Source: Hyalella azteca
Lineage: Eukaryota; Arthropoda; Malacostraca; Amphipoda; Hyalellidae
NCBI RefSeq assembly: GCF_000764305.2
Contig: NW_025939280.1
Coordinates: forward strand, 140,966 to 204,965
Reading direction: 5' to 3'
DNA length: 64,000 bases
The stretch's first letter is position 1, and each line of letters opens with the position of its first letter. This document shows, piece by piece, positions 33,894-44,052 of this stretch. A model generated the notes under the pieces. It did not search any database. It had not been told where the DNA came from and worked only from the letters and a program-made list of their open reading frames with translations. The position numbers and the translations under genes are program-made.

Positions 33894-34472
33894 TTAGTTG
33901 AAGTTATACTGAAGAGCCTTTCCGTTGGACAGGAGGATGGCTGAGGGACCAGCAGCAACCACAGTCACGCCGGGCTCGAGCTGAAGGAGCTGACCATCGG
34001 GAGCGATGATCCCGGAGGAACCGACGATGGCGTCACGGACGGAACGCCTCTTCCTGGACACGAACTGGATGTTCCTGCCGTCCTTGGTGACGATTCCTGA
34101 GGGTCCTACGAGGGCAATGTTATCAGCCGTGGCCTGGGAGAACTGAACGTTGTTTCCGTCAGCACGGACAACTCCTGAAGGACCGACGACATCCTTAACG
34201 GAGTAAACTCCGGCTGGGAGAGGGGCGGGGGCTACGGGTGCAGGGGCAAGGGCGGAACGGAAAGCTTCCCAACCGGCAGGGAGGGACAGAGCGGCCTGAC
34301 CGGCGGTGAGTTGCAGGTTCTGTCCGTTTTTGGTCACGATGCCTGATGGTCCGACGACGGCGATGTTGTTAGCGAAGTCGTGGGTAAACTGGATGTTGTT
34401 GCCAGAAGGATCGACAATGCCGGATGGTCCAACCTGAGCGGAGGCACTTACGGCCAGGGCGCAGATAGCTAC
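33894..34472 (-). CDS. Crustacean cuticle protein, exon 2 (Cuticle_1 repeats)
   Basis: Main coding exon of a secreted exoskeleton protein of the crustacean cuticle-repeat family (CP1876-like). With exon 1 the protein is 196 residues. Residues 1-16 (MKFLVAICALAVSASA) form a signal peptide, with likely cleavage before QVGPSG. Repeat 1 spans about 18-59 and repeat 2 about 99-141; each has two GPSGIV..xGxNxQF/L halves. An Ala/Pro-rich linker lies between them (76-91). RKRR at 144-147 fits a furin-type site. A divergent third repeat (GSSGII.. and GPSAILL) spans about 154-193. The acceptor at 34473-34474 follows TTGAAATTTGTTTCACAG. A frame extended through the intron edge would start at TTG and give a false N-terminus MKFVSQ. 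The protein should be deposited extracellularly in cuticle, where such repeats are linked with calcified or arthrodial layers. Confidence 0.93.
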   Translation of the reverse strand, partial: VAICALAVSASAQVGPSGIVDPSGNNIQFTHDFANNIAVVGPSGIVTKNGQNLQLTAGQAALSLPAGWEAFRSALAPAPVAPAPLPAGVYSVKDVVGPSGVVRADGNNVQFSQATADNIALVGPSGIVTKDGRNIQFVSRKRRSVRDAIVGSSGIIAPDGQLLQLEPGVTVVAAGPSAILLSNGKALQYNFN

Positions 34473-35876
34473 CTGTGAAACAAATTTCAATCAGTTAACA
34501 AGATACTTTTTAGCTAAACTACCTGTAAAAATAGCTGAAATACCGGGAAAAATGAGAAGCAAGCTAAGTTTTCTAAGGAAAATTTTTTTCCGGGCATCTA
34601 TAATAGAACAAGTGACTATATATAGTTAGCTGCGGGTTTAGTTTAGTTTAGTTCATTATTATAGTATTTTAAGCGAATGCAGATAGAAGGAAAAATCTGG
34701 AACCATTCCACCATCTAATGATGAGATGTGTTGCTACCAGGAATATGTCAGCTCAAGATAAAAAATAACTAAACTCAATACAATCATTATGCATGCATAA
34801 TAACAGAATAGTATAAAATCACCTTATATAATATCACAATAATATTATTCACTCAAGTTTCGCAACCAAATCAACCGAGTTCAATTAATGTTCTGTGTGT
34901 AAAGTCATTATTGTCTTCTCCTGTTTCATTAACAGAGGGGAGTTTTAACTAACAAGATAGTAGCTTGGTTCAGTTCATTGATGATCCAAATAATATTGCC
35001 ACGTTGAATTTCACATATACCGTATCACTAAGAAAATATAATGGGTCATTGCAAAAAAAAAATTCTTTCAAGATTACCTACACATTGGAAAAAAGTGTAT
35101 AACTGTTTGGACTAATTCTGATTGATTTATTCAATGTATATATTTTAGTCAATATAATCTATCAATTGCTTAATCACTCACATTGTCGAGATTAAAATAT
35201 TTTAGTCATGCCCGAAACAATTTTATCGACATTTCATTTTTTTTGTGTTATCTGCCAGTATATCTCTGCTATCTGGCAGTTTTTAAGTATTTCATTGTAT
35301 ATAAAATTAGTATTTAGTAGTATTTCTCATAAATAAATATGATATGTGCTTACTAACCAGTAACTCTATCCTGGCAAATAAACATCAAGTGTTTTAAGTT
35401 CTTCTTTAAATAATTACAAAAATTTCCAAAAGTTAACTCAAGAAGAAACTAATAAGGGCGAAAATATTTTATGGGCTATAAGTTTCAAAAAACTAAATTT
35501 TACTAAAGTTAAAGTAGCGTTACGACAAGTAAGGTTATTTACTCCCCAAGAACTTAGTAATAATGAAACAACTTTGAGGGCTCGAAGTTGTAAATAAAGT
35601 TTAAAAATAAAATAAAGTTGCGTTAAGTAATTAAGTTATTGCATATTGCATCATCACCAGGAACTTAATACGGTTGAAAACAATGTTAAGGGCTCGAAGC
35701 TGAAAATACTTGGCATTAAGATAAAGTTGTGGTAAGTAAGTAAAGTTATTAACTCACCATGAACTTAGTAAGAGCAAAAATACGTTACGATTATCTATAC
35801 GTTTATTTAACTTTAACATAAATTTTGAGTTTAATTAGAGTGAAATTGTTGTAAGTAAGTAAAGCTATTTACTCAC
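34473..35876 (-). other. Intron of the cuticle gene (1404 bp)
   Basis: Donor GTGAGT (plus-strand 35871-35876) and acceptor CAG (ends at 34473) on the minus strand. Its exon-1-proximal third consists of degenerate copies of the exon 1/intron border. The rest, about 34500-35430, is AT-rich with no recognised feature. Confidence 0.85.
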
Positions 35877-35890
35877 CAAGAACTTCATGA
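35430..35890 (-). repeat. Degenerate repeat of about 105-120 bp that includes the exon 1 donor
   Basis: Five units share AAGTTATTTACTCACCAAGA plus ACTT, a GGGCTCGAAG block and GTAAGTAAGTAAAG. In plus-strand terms ACTCACCAAGAACTT marks the true exon 1/donor at 35871-35885. Decayed versions lie near 35755 (ACTCACCATGAACTT), 35645 (ATCACCAGGAACTT), 35540 (ACTCCCCAAGAACTT) and 35435 (AACTCAAGAAGAAACT). So the start of the gene was amplified in tandem and all but the outermost unit lost the ATG. Confidence 0.75.
35877..35888 (-). CDS. Cuticle protein, exon 1 (start codon plus three codons)
   Basis: On the minus strand CGCCATC is followed by ATGAAGTTCTTG and then the consensus donor GTGAGT. Joining to GTAGCTATCTGC of exon 2 in phase 0 gives MKFLVAIC, the standard signal-peptide start of crustacean cuticle proteins. 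A tiny first exon carrying only the first few codons is usual for arthropod cuticle genes. The ATG has an A at -3. This start is preferred over the in-frame TTG inside the intron because it restores a normal signal peptide and uses consensus splice sites. Confidence 0.92.
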
Positions 35891-35978
35891 TGGCGACTCA
35901 AGTAAGATGCTCTAGAGAACTCCTGTGCAGGCTTCAGAAGAGCAGGTGACGATGTAGAGAACACGTCCCATGGCTCCC

Positions 35979-35986
35979 CTTATATA
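35979..35986 (-). promoter_or_regulatory. TATA box of the cuticle gene
   Basis: TATATAAG on the minus strand, about 90 bp upstream of the ATG. Transcription would start near 35950-35956, leaving a leader of about 60-70 nt. TATA promoters are typical of strongly stage-regulated cuticle genes. Confidence 0.8.
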
Positions 35987-36101
35987 CTCGTCGTCAAGGT
36001 GACGAGCACTCAACAAGGGTAAGACTGCGCTAGATCTTGTTTCCTGACTGACGGATGATGCTGCAAGGCCGGCCCGCCCCGCTGATGCCTGCATCACCTA
36101 A

Positions 36102-36215
36102 TATGCCTGCATTAATATGCGTGCATCAATATGCGTGCATCAATATGCGTGCATCAATATGCTTGCATCAATATGCGTGCATCAATATGCGTGCATCAAT
36201 ATGCGTGCATCAATT
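36102..36215. repeat. 14-bp tandem array just upstream of the cuticle promoter, 8 copies
   Basis: Units read ATGCGTGCATCAAT. The array starts about 115 bp upstream of the TATA box. The flanks to about 36370 keep related words (ATGCATGCATCATGCG, GATGCGC, GTTGATGC). Confidence 0.9.
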
Positions 36216-36241
36216 GGTGTGCAAGCGTACAAAAATGCTTG

Positions 36242-36257
36242 GTGATGCCGGCATCAC
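36242..36257. other. 16-bp perfect palindrome upstream of the cuticle gene
   Basis: GTGATGCCGGCATCAC is fully self-complementary. The related GATGCCTGCATC lies near 36083. Confidence 0.75.
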
Positions 36258-36374
36258 AAGCCTCGACCAAATATGCATGCATCATGCGTTGCGCTGTGAT
36301 GCGCGCCTCAATGCGTGGAGTTTCATGCATCAAAACATCAACGTTGATGCAACAGTTCAACACATCTCGTCATT

Positions 36375-37510
36375 TTGTGATGCGCTACTTGTACAATTTT
36401 ATGATCAAAACTGACAATTTTGACCGTCGTTCGATCATTACAACACTAAATTGTTTCAATTTTTTTCTTAATGTAAATTGCCTATGAAATAATCTATTGA
36501 AATAAGATATTTATTTTTCTCTTTCATTCTATAATTACATTCTAATATTGAATTTCCTAATTTATTTCTGATAGTACCGAAAAGTTTTAAAACTGATTTT
36601 TTTTCGAAAATTTTTCTTATTCTAGCAACTTTTTCACAAGAGTTGCAGTAAATGAAATGCCTCTATCGGCTTATTAATTAACCGAATGTTTGTTATTGAT
36701 CAGTAGTCTTTAGTTATGCAAGCTACGTGTTTGATAATGAATGATATCATTCATAAACAAGCATGCATTATAAAATAAATAGCCCTGACATACACCATGC
36801 AAGGTATTCATTTAATTTTCTGAAGCTATACAATTATAAGATCACTGTATAATTAATTAATCCTGATTTTATTTGCATTGTACTCATGCAATGGCTACGG
36901 CATTATTGAAATTTCAGATTTAATTGTAGTAATAATTACATTATATTATATTGTAATAATATAATTATATTTTAAATATAATAGCTATTTCAGTTTCAAT
37001 AGCTAAATCCTCCCTTCGTTATATTGTAAAATTTATTTGTCAATTCTGTATTTTTCTTCTATTTAAATAACCTCAGTTTAAAATATGTCTAGAATATTTC
37101 TTTGTAATGACGGCCGGAGTACCAGGAAATGCAAATTTATAAATAATTTATTTACATAATTTACGAATAATAAAATAAATACCTTTTCCCGCTGCTTTAA
37201 TAATTTCTTCAACCTGATAGTTTATTTGTTACATGCATTACAGTATGAAAGGAAGTACGCATATACAATTTTTTTCAACCTGAATGCTTCTTGTATTGCA
37301 AACTACAATAAAAAAGTCAGTCTACCACATTTTACTGTTCAGACAGGAATTGACCATATCTTGACCCAGCAATTATTACCGGTCTAGTGACATTTTGAGT
37401 GAGCCTTCCTTCTACTACTTTTTTCTCAGGAGCCAAGATTCAGCCACCTGAATAATTCAAACAACTCCTTGGTGTTAAGTGGTGGTTAAGGAGCGCAGGT
37501 AACACCCTGT
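36375..37510. other. AT-rich sequence without recognised feature
   Basis: Includes a very AT-rich, partly self-complementary stretch at 36925-36985. No gene recognised. Confidence 0.4.
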
Positions 37511-37697
37511 CATTCAGAAAAATTAATGGGTAATGTTGTCCAAATAGTGACTCACTTTCTTACCACACAGAACGAGCGGTGAGAGCAAGTGTAGCGCTGA
37601 CACTTCCTATTGCCGTGCCAAACTAGGTGAGGATGACCCACATAAGGGCAGAGAGTGCATCGTTATTTGGAAAATGTCTCGCTCATTTCTTTGAGTG
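37511..37697 (-). mobile_element. Family A element, copy 13, full length
   Basis: Left end CATTCAGAAAAATTAATGGG then GTTGTCCAAATAGTGACTCA. The middle has GCCAAACTAGGTGAGGATGA. Right end AATGTCTCGCTCATTTCTTT then GAGTG. At 187 bp it is one of the best copies for a consensus. Confidence 0.9.
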
Positions 37698-38964
37698 CTC
37701 ATTTCTGGGTCATTAAGCAACATCGCCGTTGAAAAGCGAGGACATCTGCATTTCGATCCTGTTAAGCTGAAGAATAATGTGCCATCATGAATTGCGTATG
37801 AAACTATCAAGTTTAGATCAAGTTTTTCTCTAGGCCGCCTCATAATCCTGTGGTGAAATGTGGCGGTTAAGTTACAGTAGTTTAAGGAATTGCTGGAATT
37901 ATTTGTGATGTTCATTACATTTTTATTTACTTTCTATTTTTTTAACAGAAAGTTTATTAATACGGCCAAACTGTTAATTTAAATGTCTAAAAATTACTAT
38001 GGGAAATTAATATTTAACTAATGGTATTTGTAGCAGATTGATTAATTAATTAAAAGGAATTCAAATTAGGCGTTCAGTGGAACTTTTTGTCTAATATATG
38101 CGCATGTTACATAACCTATACAGCTCATATCAACGAACGGATGCAAAAAGAACTGATGTTTATTGTTATGTATTCAGGTATGCATGTTATTTGTTTGCTA
38201 TTGAATATTAACAAAGAATATCATTCATATCTCATACTATCAATATTAAAGCATGAATAATATTTATTCAAAAATTGGTCCTGGCATTCACGATGTAAGT
38301 TATTCATTGGATCAGCGAAGCTTTTCATCCAATAATGCTTGTACATACGTTTTGTATGCAATTTACATGCAACGATCAACTCAATCAATTTTACGCTGTT
38401 TTCTCTTCTAGTTCAATTTTTCCAATTTTTCGATAGTTTTTTTACTTCAGACTTCCTAAATGAATTTCCGACGAATGCGTTTCAGGATGAATTTCAACAC
38501 AACGCTTTTTGGGCTTCCGGTCAACTACTAAAAACGTGGCAGTCGCAATTTTCGTTTTCCTTCCGATATTAACTGAAGTTCAGGCGAAAAATACTCGCAT
38601 CCATCATCAAAGCCACGACAATTTGACTGCTTGATTGGAGGAGCGTAGCGTCCGTAGACTTTTTTTAACAATTTTCAAAAATATTCATCAAAACGACGAG
38701 CCGACAACTGCAGTTCTTGCGATAACCGGGGATGGACATAATTTTTCTTTTTCTATCTTTCCCTTGCACATATTTTTTCCCATCGATCCATATTAATTTA
38801 CTTATATGAAAATATTTCTCAGAGGTTTTTGTTCATGTTCTGTCATTAAATTCGCTCTTAAATTTTTATTCATGTACGTATATCAATTTTTACTTCTACC
38901 TTTATGTTCGTGTACTAGCATCTTAATTCAGTAAGTATAAGTAAAGTAATATAATATCAAAATA
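37698..38964. other. AT-rich sequence without recognised feature
   Basis: The 77-codon plus-strand frame at 38339-38572 is rich in F, S and N, matching base composition. Not called. Confidence 0.4.
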
Positions 38965-39478
38965 ATGAGTTCACAAAGTAATAAGTTTACAAGTTAATAA
39001 ATTTACAAAATAATAAGTTTACGAAGTGACAATTTTACAAAGTAAAAATTTCACAAAGTGATCATTTAACAAAGCAATAAGTTTATAAAGTAATAAGTTT
39101 GCAAAGTAATAAATTTACAAAGTTATAAGTTTACGAAGTATCAAGTCTATAAGGTAAAGAGTTTTAAAAATAATATGTTTTCGAAGTGATAAGTTTGCAA
39201 AGAAATAAGTTTATAACGTAATACGTTTGCAAACTAATAAGTTTATAAAGTAATACGTTTGCAAAACTAATAAGTTTACATAGTAACAAATTTGAAAAGT
39301 AACAAGTTTACAAAGGAAAAAGTTTACAAAGTAACAAGTTTAAAGAGTAACAAGTTTGCAAAGTAACAAGTTTGCAAGTAACAAGTTTACAAGTAATAAG
39401 TTTACAAAGTAACAAGTTTACAAGTAACAAGTTTACAAGTAATAAGTTTACAAAGTAACAAGTTTATAAAGTAAGGTA
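38965..39478. repeat. 16-bp tandem array (14-18 bp variants), about 32 copies
   Basis: Units read ACAAAGTAATAAGTTT. A block of shortened units (AAGTAACAAGTTTAC) lies at 39360-39450. Confidence 0.9.
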
Positions 39479-40479
39479 CAAAGTATTAATCTCTCTGCTA
39501 TGACGTCAGTAACGCCGACGCTGCTTAGCTTCAGCTCTAAAGTTCAGCGACTCCTTAATTGAATTAATTAATATCTTAAATTACTAAATAAGACGCAATG
39601 AATGAGATTTATTACACTCTGTTAATTTATTGGGTGAATGAGGTGAGCCAGCCGACACAAATTAATGTTGAGGCCTTTATCTATTTATTATAGAGTGTCC
39701 GATTCAAATGTATAAATTTTATTTTTTACGACGAAAATTTCATAATTACAAATTTTATTTGTACAATATAATTTTTTTGCTAATTTTGCCATGCTAATTT
39801 TATTTCCGTAAAAGAAAAATTGTGCTGGTTAAACTGACGCAAATAAAAACAATTGCCATTTTCAAGCGCAAGATTGAATTTATTTTAAATTGACTTCAGT
39901 TGGTTATATGAAATTTATACATATTAGATTCATATTCATAGTTTGATGAATATTCTAATAATCTATATGCACCAATATTTTTAGAATCCTATTTATCAGT
40001 GAATTACAGGGAAATCTTAGGGATTGGAGACTATATATAACTGTTTATATATTCAGTAGTTATCCAGGCCTATAGTTATCAATTAATTCACGTATAAGAG
40101 ATAAATCTCACGACGATATAAAACCTAACGTGATATTTGTAATAATATATACAAATCTCACTGTGTATGAAGATTCTCAAAACAATTAAAATTAGCCTAT
40201 TAGAAATTCCAATTAAAATTTGAAACCATTATGAAAATTTGCTAATGAAACCATCATAAATGTGAATAAATTTCCAGATTAAAGGCAAATCAAAATCTGC
40301 TACGCTGTTCCCTGAATAAATAAAATAGAATAAAAATTCTTGTACGACAAAACCCAGTAAGTCAACAAATGTAAAAATGAATTTTACCGGCAACAGTGAA
40401 TTTCAACGGTCATTGCAGTAGAAGAGTTTGTGAACAGAAATACCGTTACTTTATTGCCTGAAATTGGCTGCCAACGTCG
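39479..40479. other. AT-rich sequence without recognised feature
   Basis: Nothing supported. Confidence 0.4.
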
Positions 40480-40745
40480 TGCCAATGAAACACAAAAATT
40501 CCATTATTCAAACAACTTGACAGAATTGCAGAGTTGGCTTACCAATGGCATGGTTATTAGGCCAGTCAATATTGGCATTTACGAAAGAAAGATATTACTA
40601 TGGCTAGCCAAAATTGGCATTTGTTCATGAAAGATAGATCAACATTGGCAATGAATATTGGCTTGTCCACCACAGAGTTGGATTAAATATGGCCGATCAA
40701 TATTGGCATGTCCGCAGGAGACTAGGATTACCAATAGCAACTCAA
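40480..40745. repeat. Degenerate repeat of about 45-55 bp
   Basis: The words GTCAATATTGGCATTT, GATCAACATTGGCA and GATCAATATTGGCATGTCC recur with AAAGATA and GGATTA spacers. About five diverged units. Confidence 0.55.
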
Positions 40746-40780
40746 CAGTTGATTAATATATTCTATATTGTTAGCAAATA

Positions 40781-40820
40781 TGTCTATCAATATGCTAAAA
40801 TTTTAATATATTGATAGATA
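40781..40820. other. 40-bp imperfect palindrome
   Basis: Left arm TGTCTATCAATATGCTAAAA (40781-40800) pairs with TTTTAATATATTGATAGATA (40801-40820): 17 of 20 positions complementary and no loop. Confidence 0.8.
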
Positions 40821-41093
40821 GGTAAAGGATATATTGCGATAACGTTTCTGTAAATGGCTTCTTCGGGATAATGGACAAACAAACATAGAAAATTTTCGCA
40901 ATCTATATGGCTGCGTTGCTATTAATAATTGATGAAGTTTTGAACTAATTAAGTATTCCTACCAATTATTTTTTGGATAATCCGTTCAGTTGTAAAATCA
41001 TGATAAAGAAATAATAGCTCACATGAAATAACAAACTGAATTTATGTCTGTTTAGTTACCATGTAGAATTTCAATAACATTATTTTTTGGCTC

Positions 41094-41115
41094 ATTGTAA
41101 TAATATTATTACAAT
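41094..41115. other. 22-bp perfect palindrome
   Basis: ATTGTAATAAT followed by ATTATTACAAT, with no spacer and no mismatch. Confidence 0.85.
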
Positions 41116-41526
41116 AAGCTTAAGTAAAATTATTACATGTTTGCTTATTTTTTTGCCTATTGTATTGTGTAATTGACAATAACAATGCGATCGTACTCAG
41201 CGGAGCATTTCTCTGGTCACTTTATAGTCTCTCGCAATTCAATAAATAAAAGTATTGTAAATTGAGTCGGCAATACAAGTGCAATGAAACTTGATCTCAA
41301 CCTAGCACAGATTTTATCTGCTTTACTGGCCCCGAAGTCGACACTTTCTAGCTCGGCTAATTCCCGATAACAGACGAATGTTCCGATTACAGACGAATGT
41401 TCTGATTACAGACAAATGTGTGGAGAGAAGCCTTTCTCTTGGGATATCCTATATTTCCATCAGGATATCCCGTATTTCCCTTAGTATACGAGTATATCGT
41501 ATTTTCTACCCGTATGTTCATTCGAG
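41116..41526. other. Unique stretch with two small duplications
   Basis: GATTACAGACGAATGTTC occurs about three times at 41365-41420. GGATATCC..GTATTTCC occurs twice at 41440-41480. No gene recognised. Confidence 0.45.
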
Positions 41527-41691
41527 CATTCATAAGAATGGATGAAACATATTATTCAAATAGTGACGAATAGTGAGCGGGTAACTCTGATACGTCAATT
41601 TCAGGATATAACTGAATGAGAAGGACCCATATACATGGTGGCAGAAAAGTGCATCAATATTCGGACAAAGTCTCATTTATTTCGCTAAGTG
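41527..41691 (-). mobile_element. Family A element, copy 14, degraded
   Basis: CATTCATAAGAATGGATGAA, CATATTATTCAAATAGTGAC, AAAAGTGCATCAATATTCGG, then ACAAAGTCTCATTTATTTCG and CTAAGTG. Confidence 0.7.
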
Positions 41692-42328
41692 AGGATACAT
41701 CAGCGTTTGAGATTCTCTGGAAGATTACAAGTTCAACGAAGAGCCGAAGTGTGAATTGCAGTTTACAAAAAACTCGAAAAATGTGAAGCAAGAACCAAAA
41801 ATTCAAGCTATGCAGACTGAGAAAAGTAGCCAAAATTAAACGATGTGTGGCAAAGCGATGAATGCTATGTAAGTAATAAATGTAAAATAATGAATATAAA
41901 ATAATAAATGTAAAATAATCAATCAAATCAAATGTATAAACTCTGATTACAAAATGCTGATCAAAGTGATGAGTGATGTGGCAAAGCAATGAATAAAGCA
42001 GCGAAAAAGAGATCAGAGGATAAACTGTGAATGCAATGCAATTCCTGGTACCGAGAAGCTATTAAGCTATAACAAATTGTAAGTCTCAATGAGAAATAAA
42101 ATAGATTAAATTCTTTCTAAAAGAGCAGAGAAACACTTTTAAATCGCTGGCTCCGTTAACTACAACACATCAATTTTTATTTAAGGAAGTAATTGAGACC
42201 TTTAATTATAACAATGGATTTATATATTTCCTAGAGTATAGATAGACAAAATTCAAATTTAAATAGTGTAATAATCGAATATAATTAATGATTAAATTTA
42301 ATTTGAAACGACCTCGAGGCTTTGCAAA
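41692..42328. other. AT-rich sequence without recognised feature
   Basis: ATGTAAAATAATGAATATAA and a similar word recur near 41880-41920. Otherwise nothing recognised. Confidence 0.4.
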
Positions 42329-42673
42329 GCTGCCTCACTAAGAGACAACACTAAGCAGCTTCACTAAGAGACAACACTAAGCAGCTTCACTAAGAGACAG
42401 CACTAAGCTGTCTCACTAAGAGACAACACTAAGCAGCTTCACTAAGAGACAGCACTAAGCTGCCTCACTAATAAGAGACAACACTAAGCTGCCTCACTAA
42501 GAGACAGCACTAATTAAGCTGCCTTACTAAGAGACAACACTAAGTTGCCTCACTAAGAGACAGCACTAAGCTGCCTCACTAAGAGACAGCACTAAGCTGC
42601 CTCACTAAGAGACAGCACTAAGCTGCCTCACTAAGAGACAGCACTAAGCTGCCTCACTAAGCTGCCTCACTAG
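42329..42673. repeat. 26-bp tandem array, about 13 copies
   Basis: Units read GCTGCCTCACTAAGAGACAG plus CACTAA. The left units carry GCAGCTTC and ACAACA, the right units GCTGCCTC and ACAGCA. Two units have small insertions (TAA, ATT). Confidence 0.95.
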
Positions 42674-42739
42674 TGAACCTAAGCACATCGTTCAGACTAT
42701 GACTGGTTAGGGAATTTCTTCGCAAAAACTGGTCTGTTC

Positions 42740-43232
42740 ATAAACAAAATATTGTCTTTACATAGACAAGACATAGTCATTACGTTGACTAGACATAGTC
42801 ATTACGTAGACTAGTCATAGTCTTATCATAAACAAGACATAGACTTTAAATAGACAAGACAGTCATTACATAGACAAGACATAGACTGTACATAGACAAG
42901 ACATAGTGTTTGCATATACATAATACAAGACATAATCTTTAAATAGACAAGACAGTCATTACATAGACAAGATATAGTCTGTACATAGGCAAGACATGGT
43001 CTTTACATAGACAAGACATAATCTTTACATAAACAAGACATAGTCTTTACATAGACAAGACATAGTCTGTACATAGACTAGACGTAGTCTGTACATAGAC
43101 AAGACATAGTCTGTACATAGACAAGACATAGTGTTTGCATATACATAATACAAGACATAATCTTTAAATAGACAAGACAGCCATTACATAGACAAGATAT
43201 AGTCTATACATAGCCTAGACATAGACTTTACA
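42740..43232. repeat. 22-bp tandem array, about 22 copies, with a 225-bp block duplication
   Basis: Units read ACATAGACAAGACATAGTCT plus TT. A distinctive block (GTGTTTGCATATACATAATA, then CAAGACATAATCTTTAAATA) starts at 42906 and again at 43131, showing a 225-bp segmental duplication inside the array. Confidence 0.9.
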
Positions 43233-43265
43233 AAAGATTAACAATATCTTAGAAACCAAGAATAC

Positions 43266-43370
43266 CTGCTATGGGTGTGGCAGGAAGACTGCCTTGAGAT
43301 GCCAGATCCTGGACTGATGCCGAGAAAATTAATTCGCTTACCGGCATTAGCGCCTCCACAGCCGCGATCG
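43266..43370 (-). CDS. Candidate internal exon (105 bp) of an unidentified gene
   Basis: On the minus strand a long pyrimidine tract ends TTTTGCATTTTCAG at 43371. The next 105 bp are over 50% GC in DNA of about one-third GC, and end CCCATAGCAG before GTATTC. Read with two leading bases they give IAAVEALMPVSELIFSASV then QDLASQGSLPATPIA without a stop. Both ends are phase 1 and the length is a multiple of three, as for a symmetric internal exon. GCCG followed by GTAAGC inside offers an alternative donor after 29 bp. I recognise no family, and the partner exons are not visible. The nearby 22-bp array begins only 33 bp away. Confidence 0.35.
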
Positions 43371-44052
43371 CTGAAAATGCAAAATGCGAACAAAAAAGAG
43401 CAAAATGAGAAAGAATTAAGCAAAAGAAACAAGTGCTGACAGTTAATTGTCGAACAAAGGAAAATCTTGTGCGAGAAGGTGGCAAGGAATAATGAAGTAT
43501 TTGTATTAATTCTTGTGCAATCAGAAACTGTTTTCAGCCGAATTTTATATCTACGTTCCATTTAGAAGATTTAATTTCTTTCACATTATTTTAAATATTA
43601 CTGTTGGCCATTCACTCGTATTCAATTTTAATGTAATTATAAATTTATTAGCATTTTTCTATTTCTGTTTATAAACAGTTTTACATGTATGAACAGACAT
43701 AACTGGGAAATGTAATTTAGTTCATTAACATTTTTCTTGACACAATTTGATCCTCCATATGAAATTCAAGTCTCAAATTCTAAATTACAATAAAGATGAG
43801 AATAAAGACCGATTATGGCGCCAAGTAAAAAATTTGCAATTAGTTCAGTTAAGTACTTTTGGTTACTGTTGAAATATTATTATATGTCTCCATGGTACGG
43901 TTTTCTTCGTTAAATTGAACATTCGGATAGCTTAGACAAAAAAAAATCATCACTAATTTTTAATGTGATGATATACAGAATATAACATTCATCTGCACTG
44001 CTAATAAATCGCAGGCGTTCATCACAATTCAAATAGCCTAAATAAATAGCTA
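43371..44052. other. AT-rich sequence without recognised feature
   Basis: Nothing supported apart from the pyrimidine tract (minus strand) next to the candidate exon. Confidence 0.4.

Noticed and set aside
34473..34490. TTG start giving MKFVSQ as N-terminus of the cuticle protein
   Set aside because: Lies in the intron; consensus splice sites join MKFL from 35877-35888 to VAIC and give a normal signal peptide.
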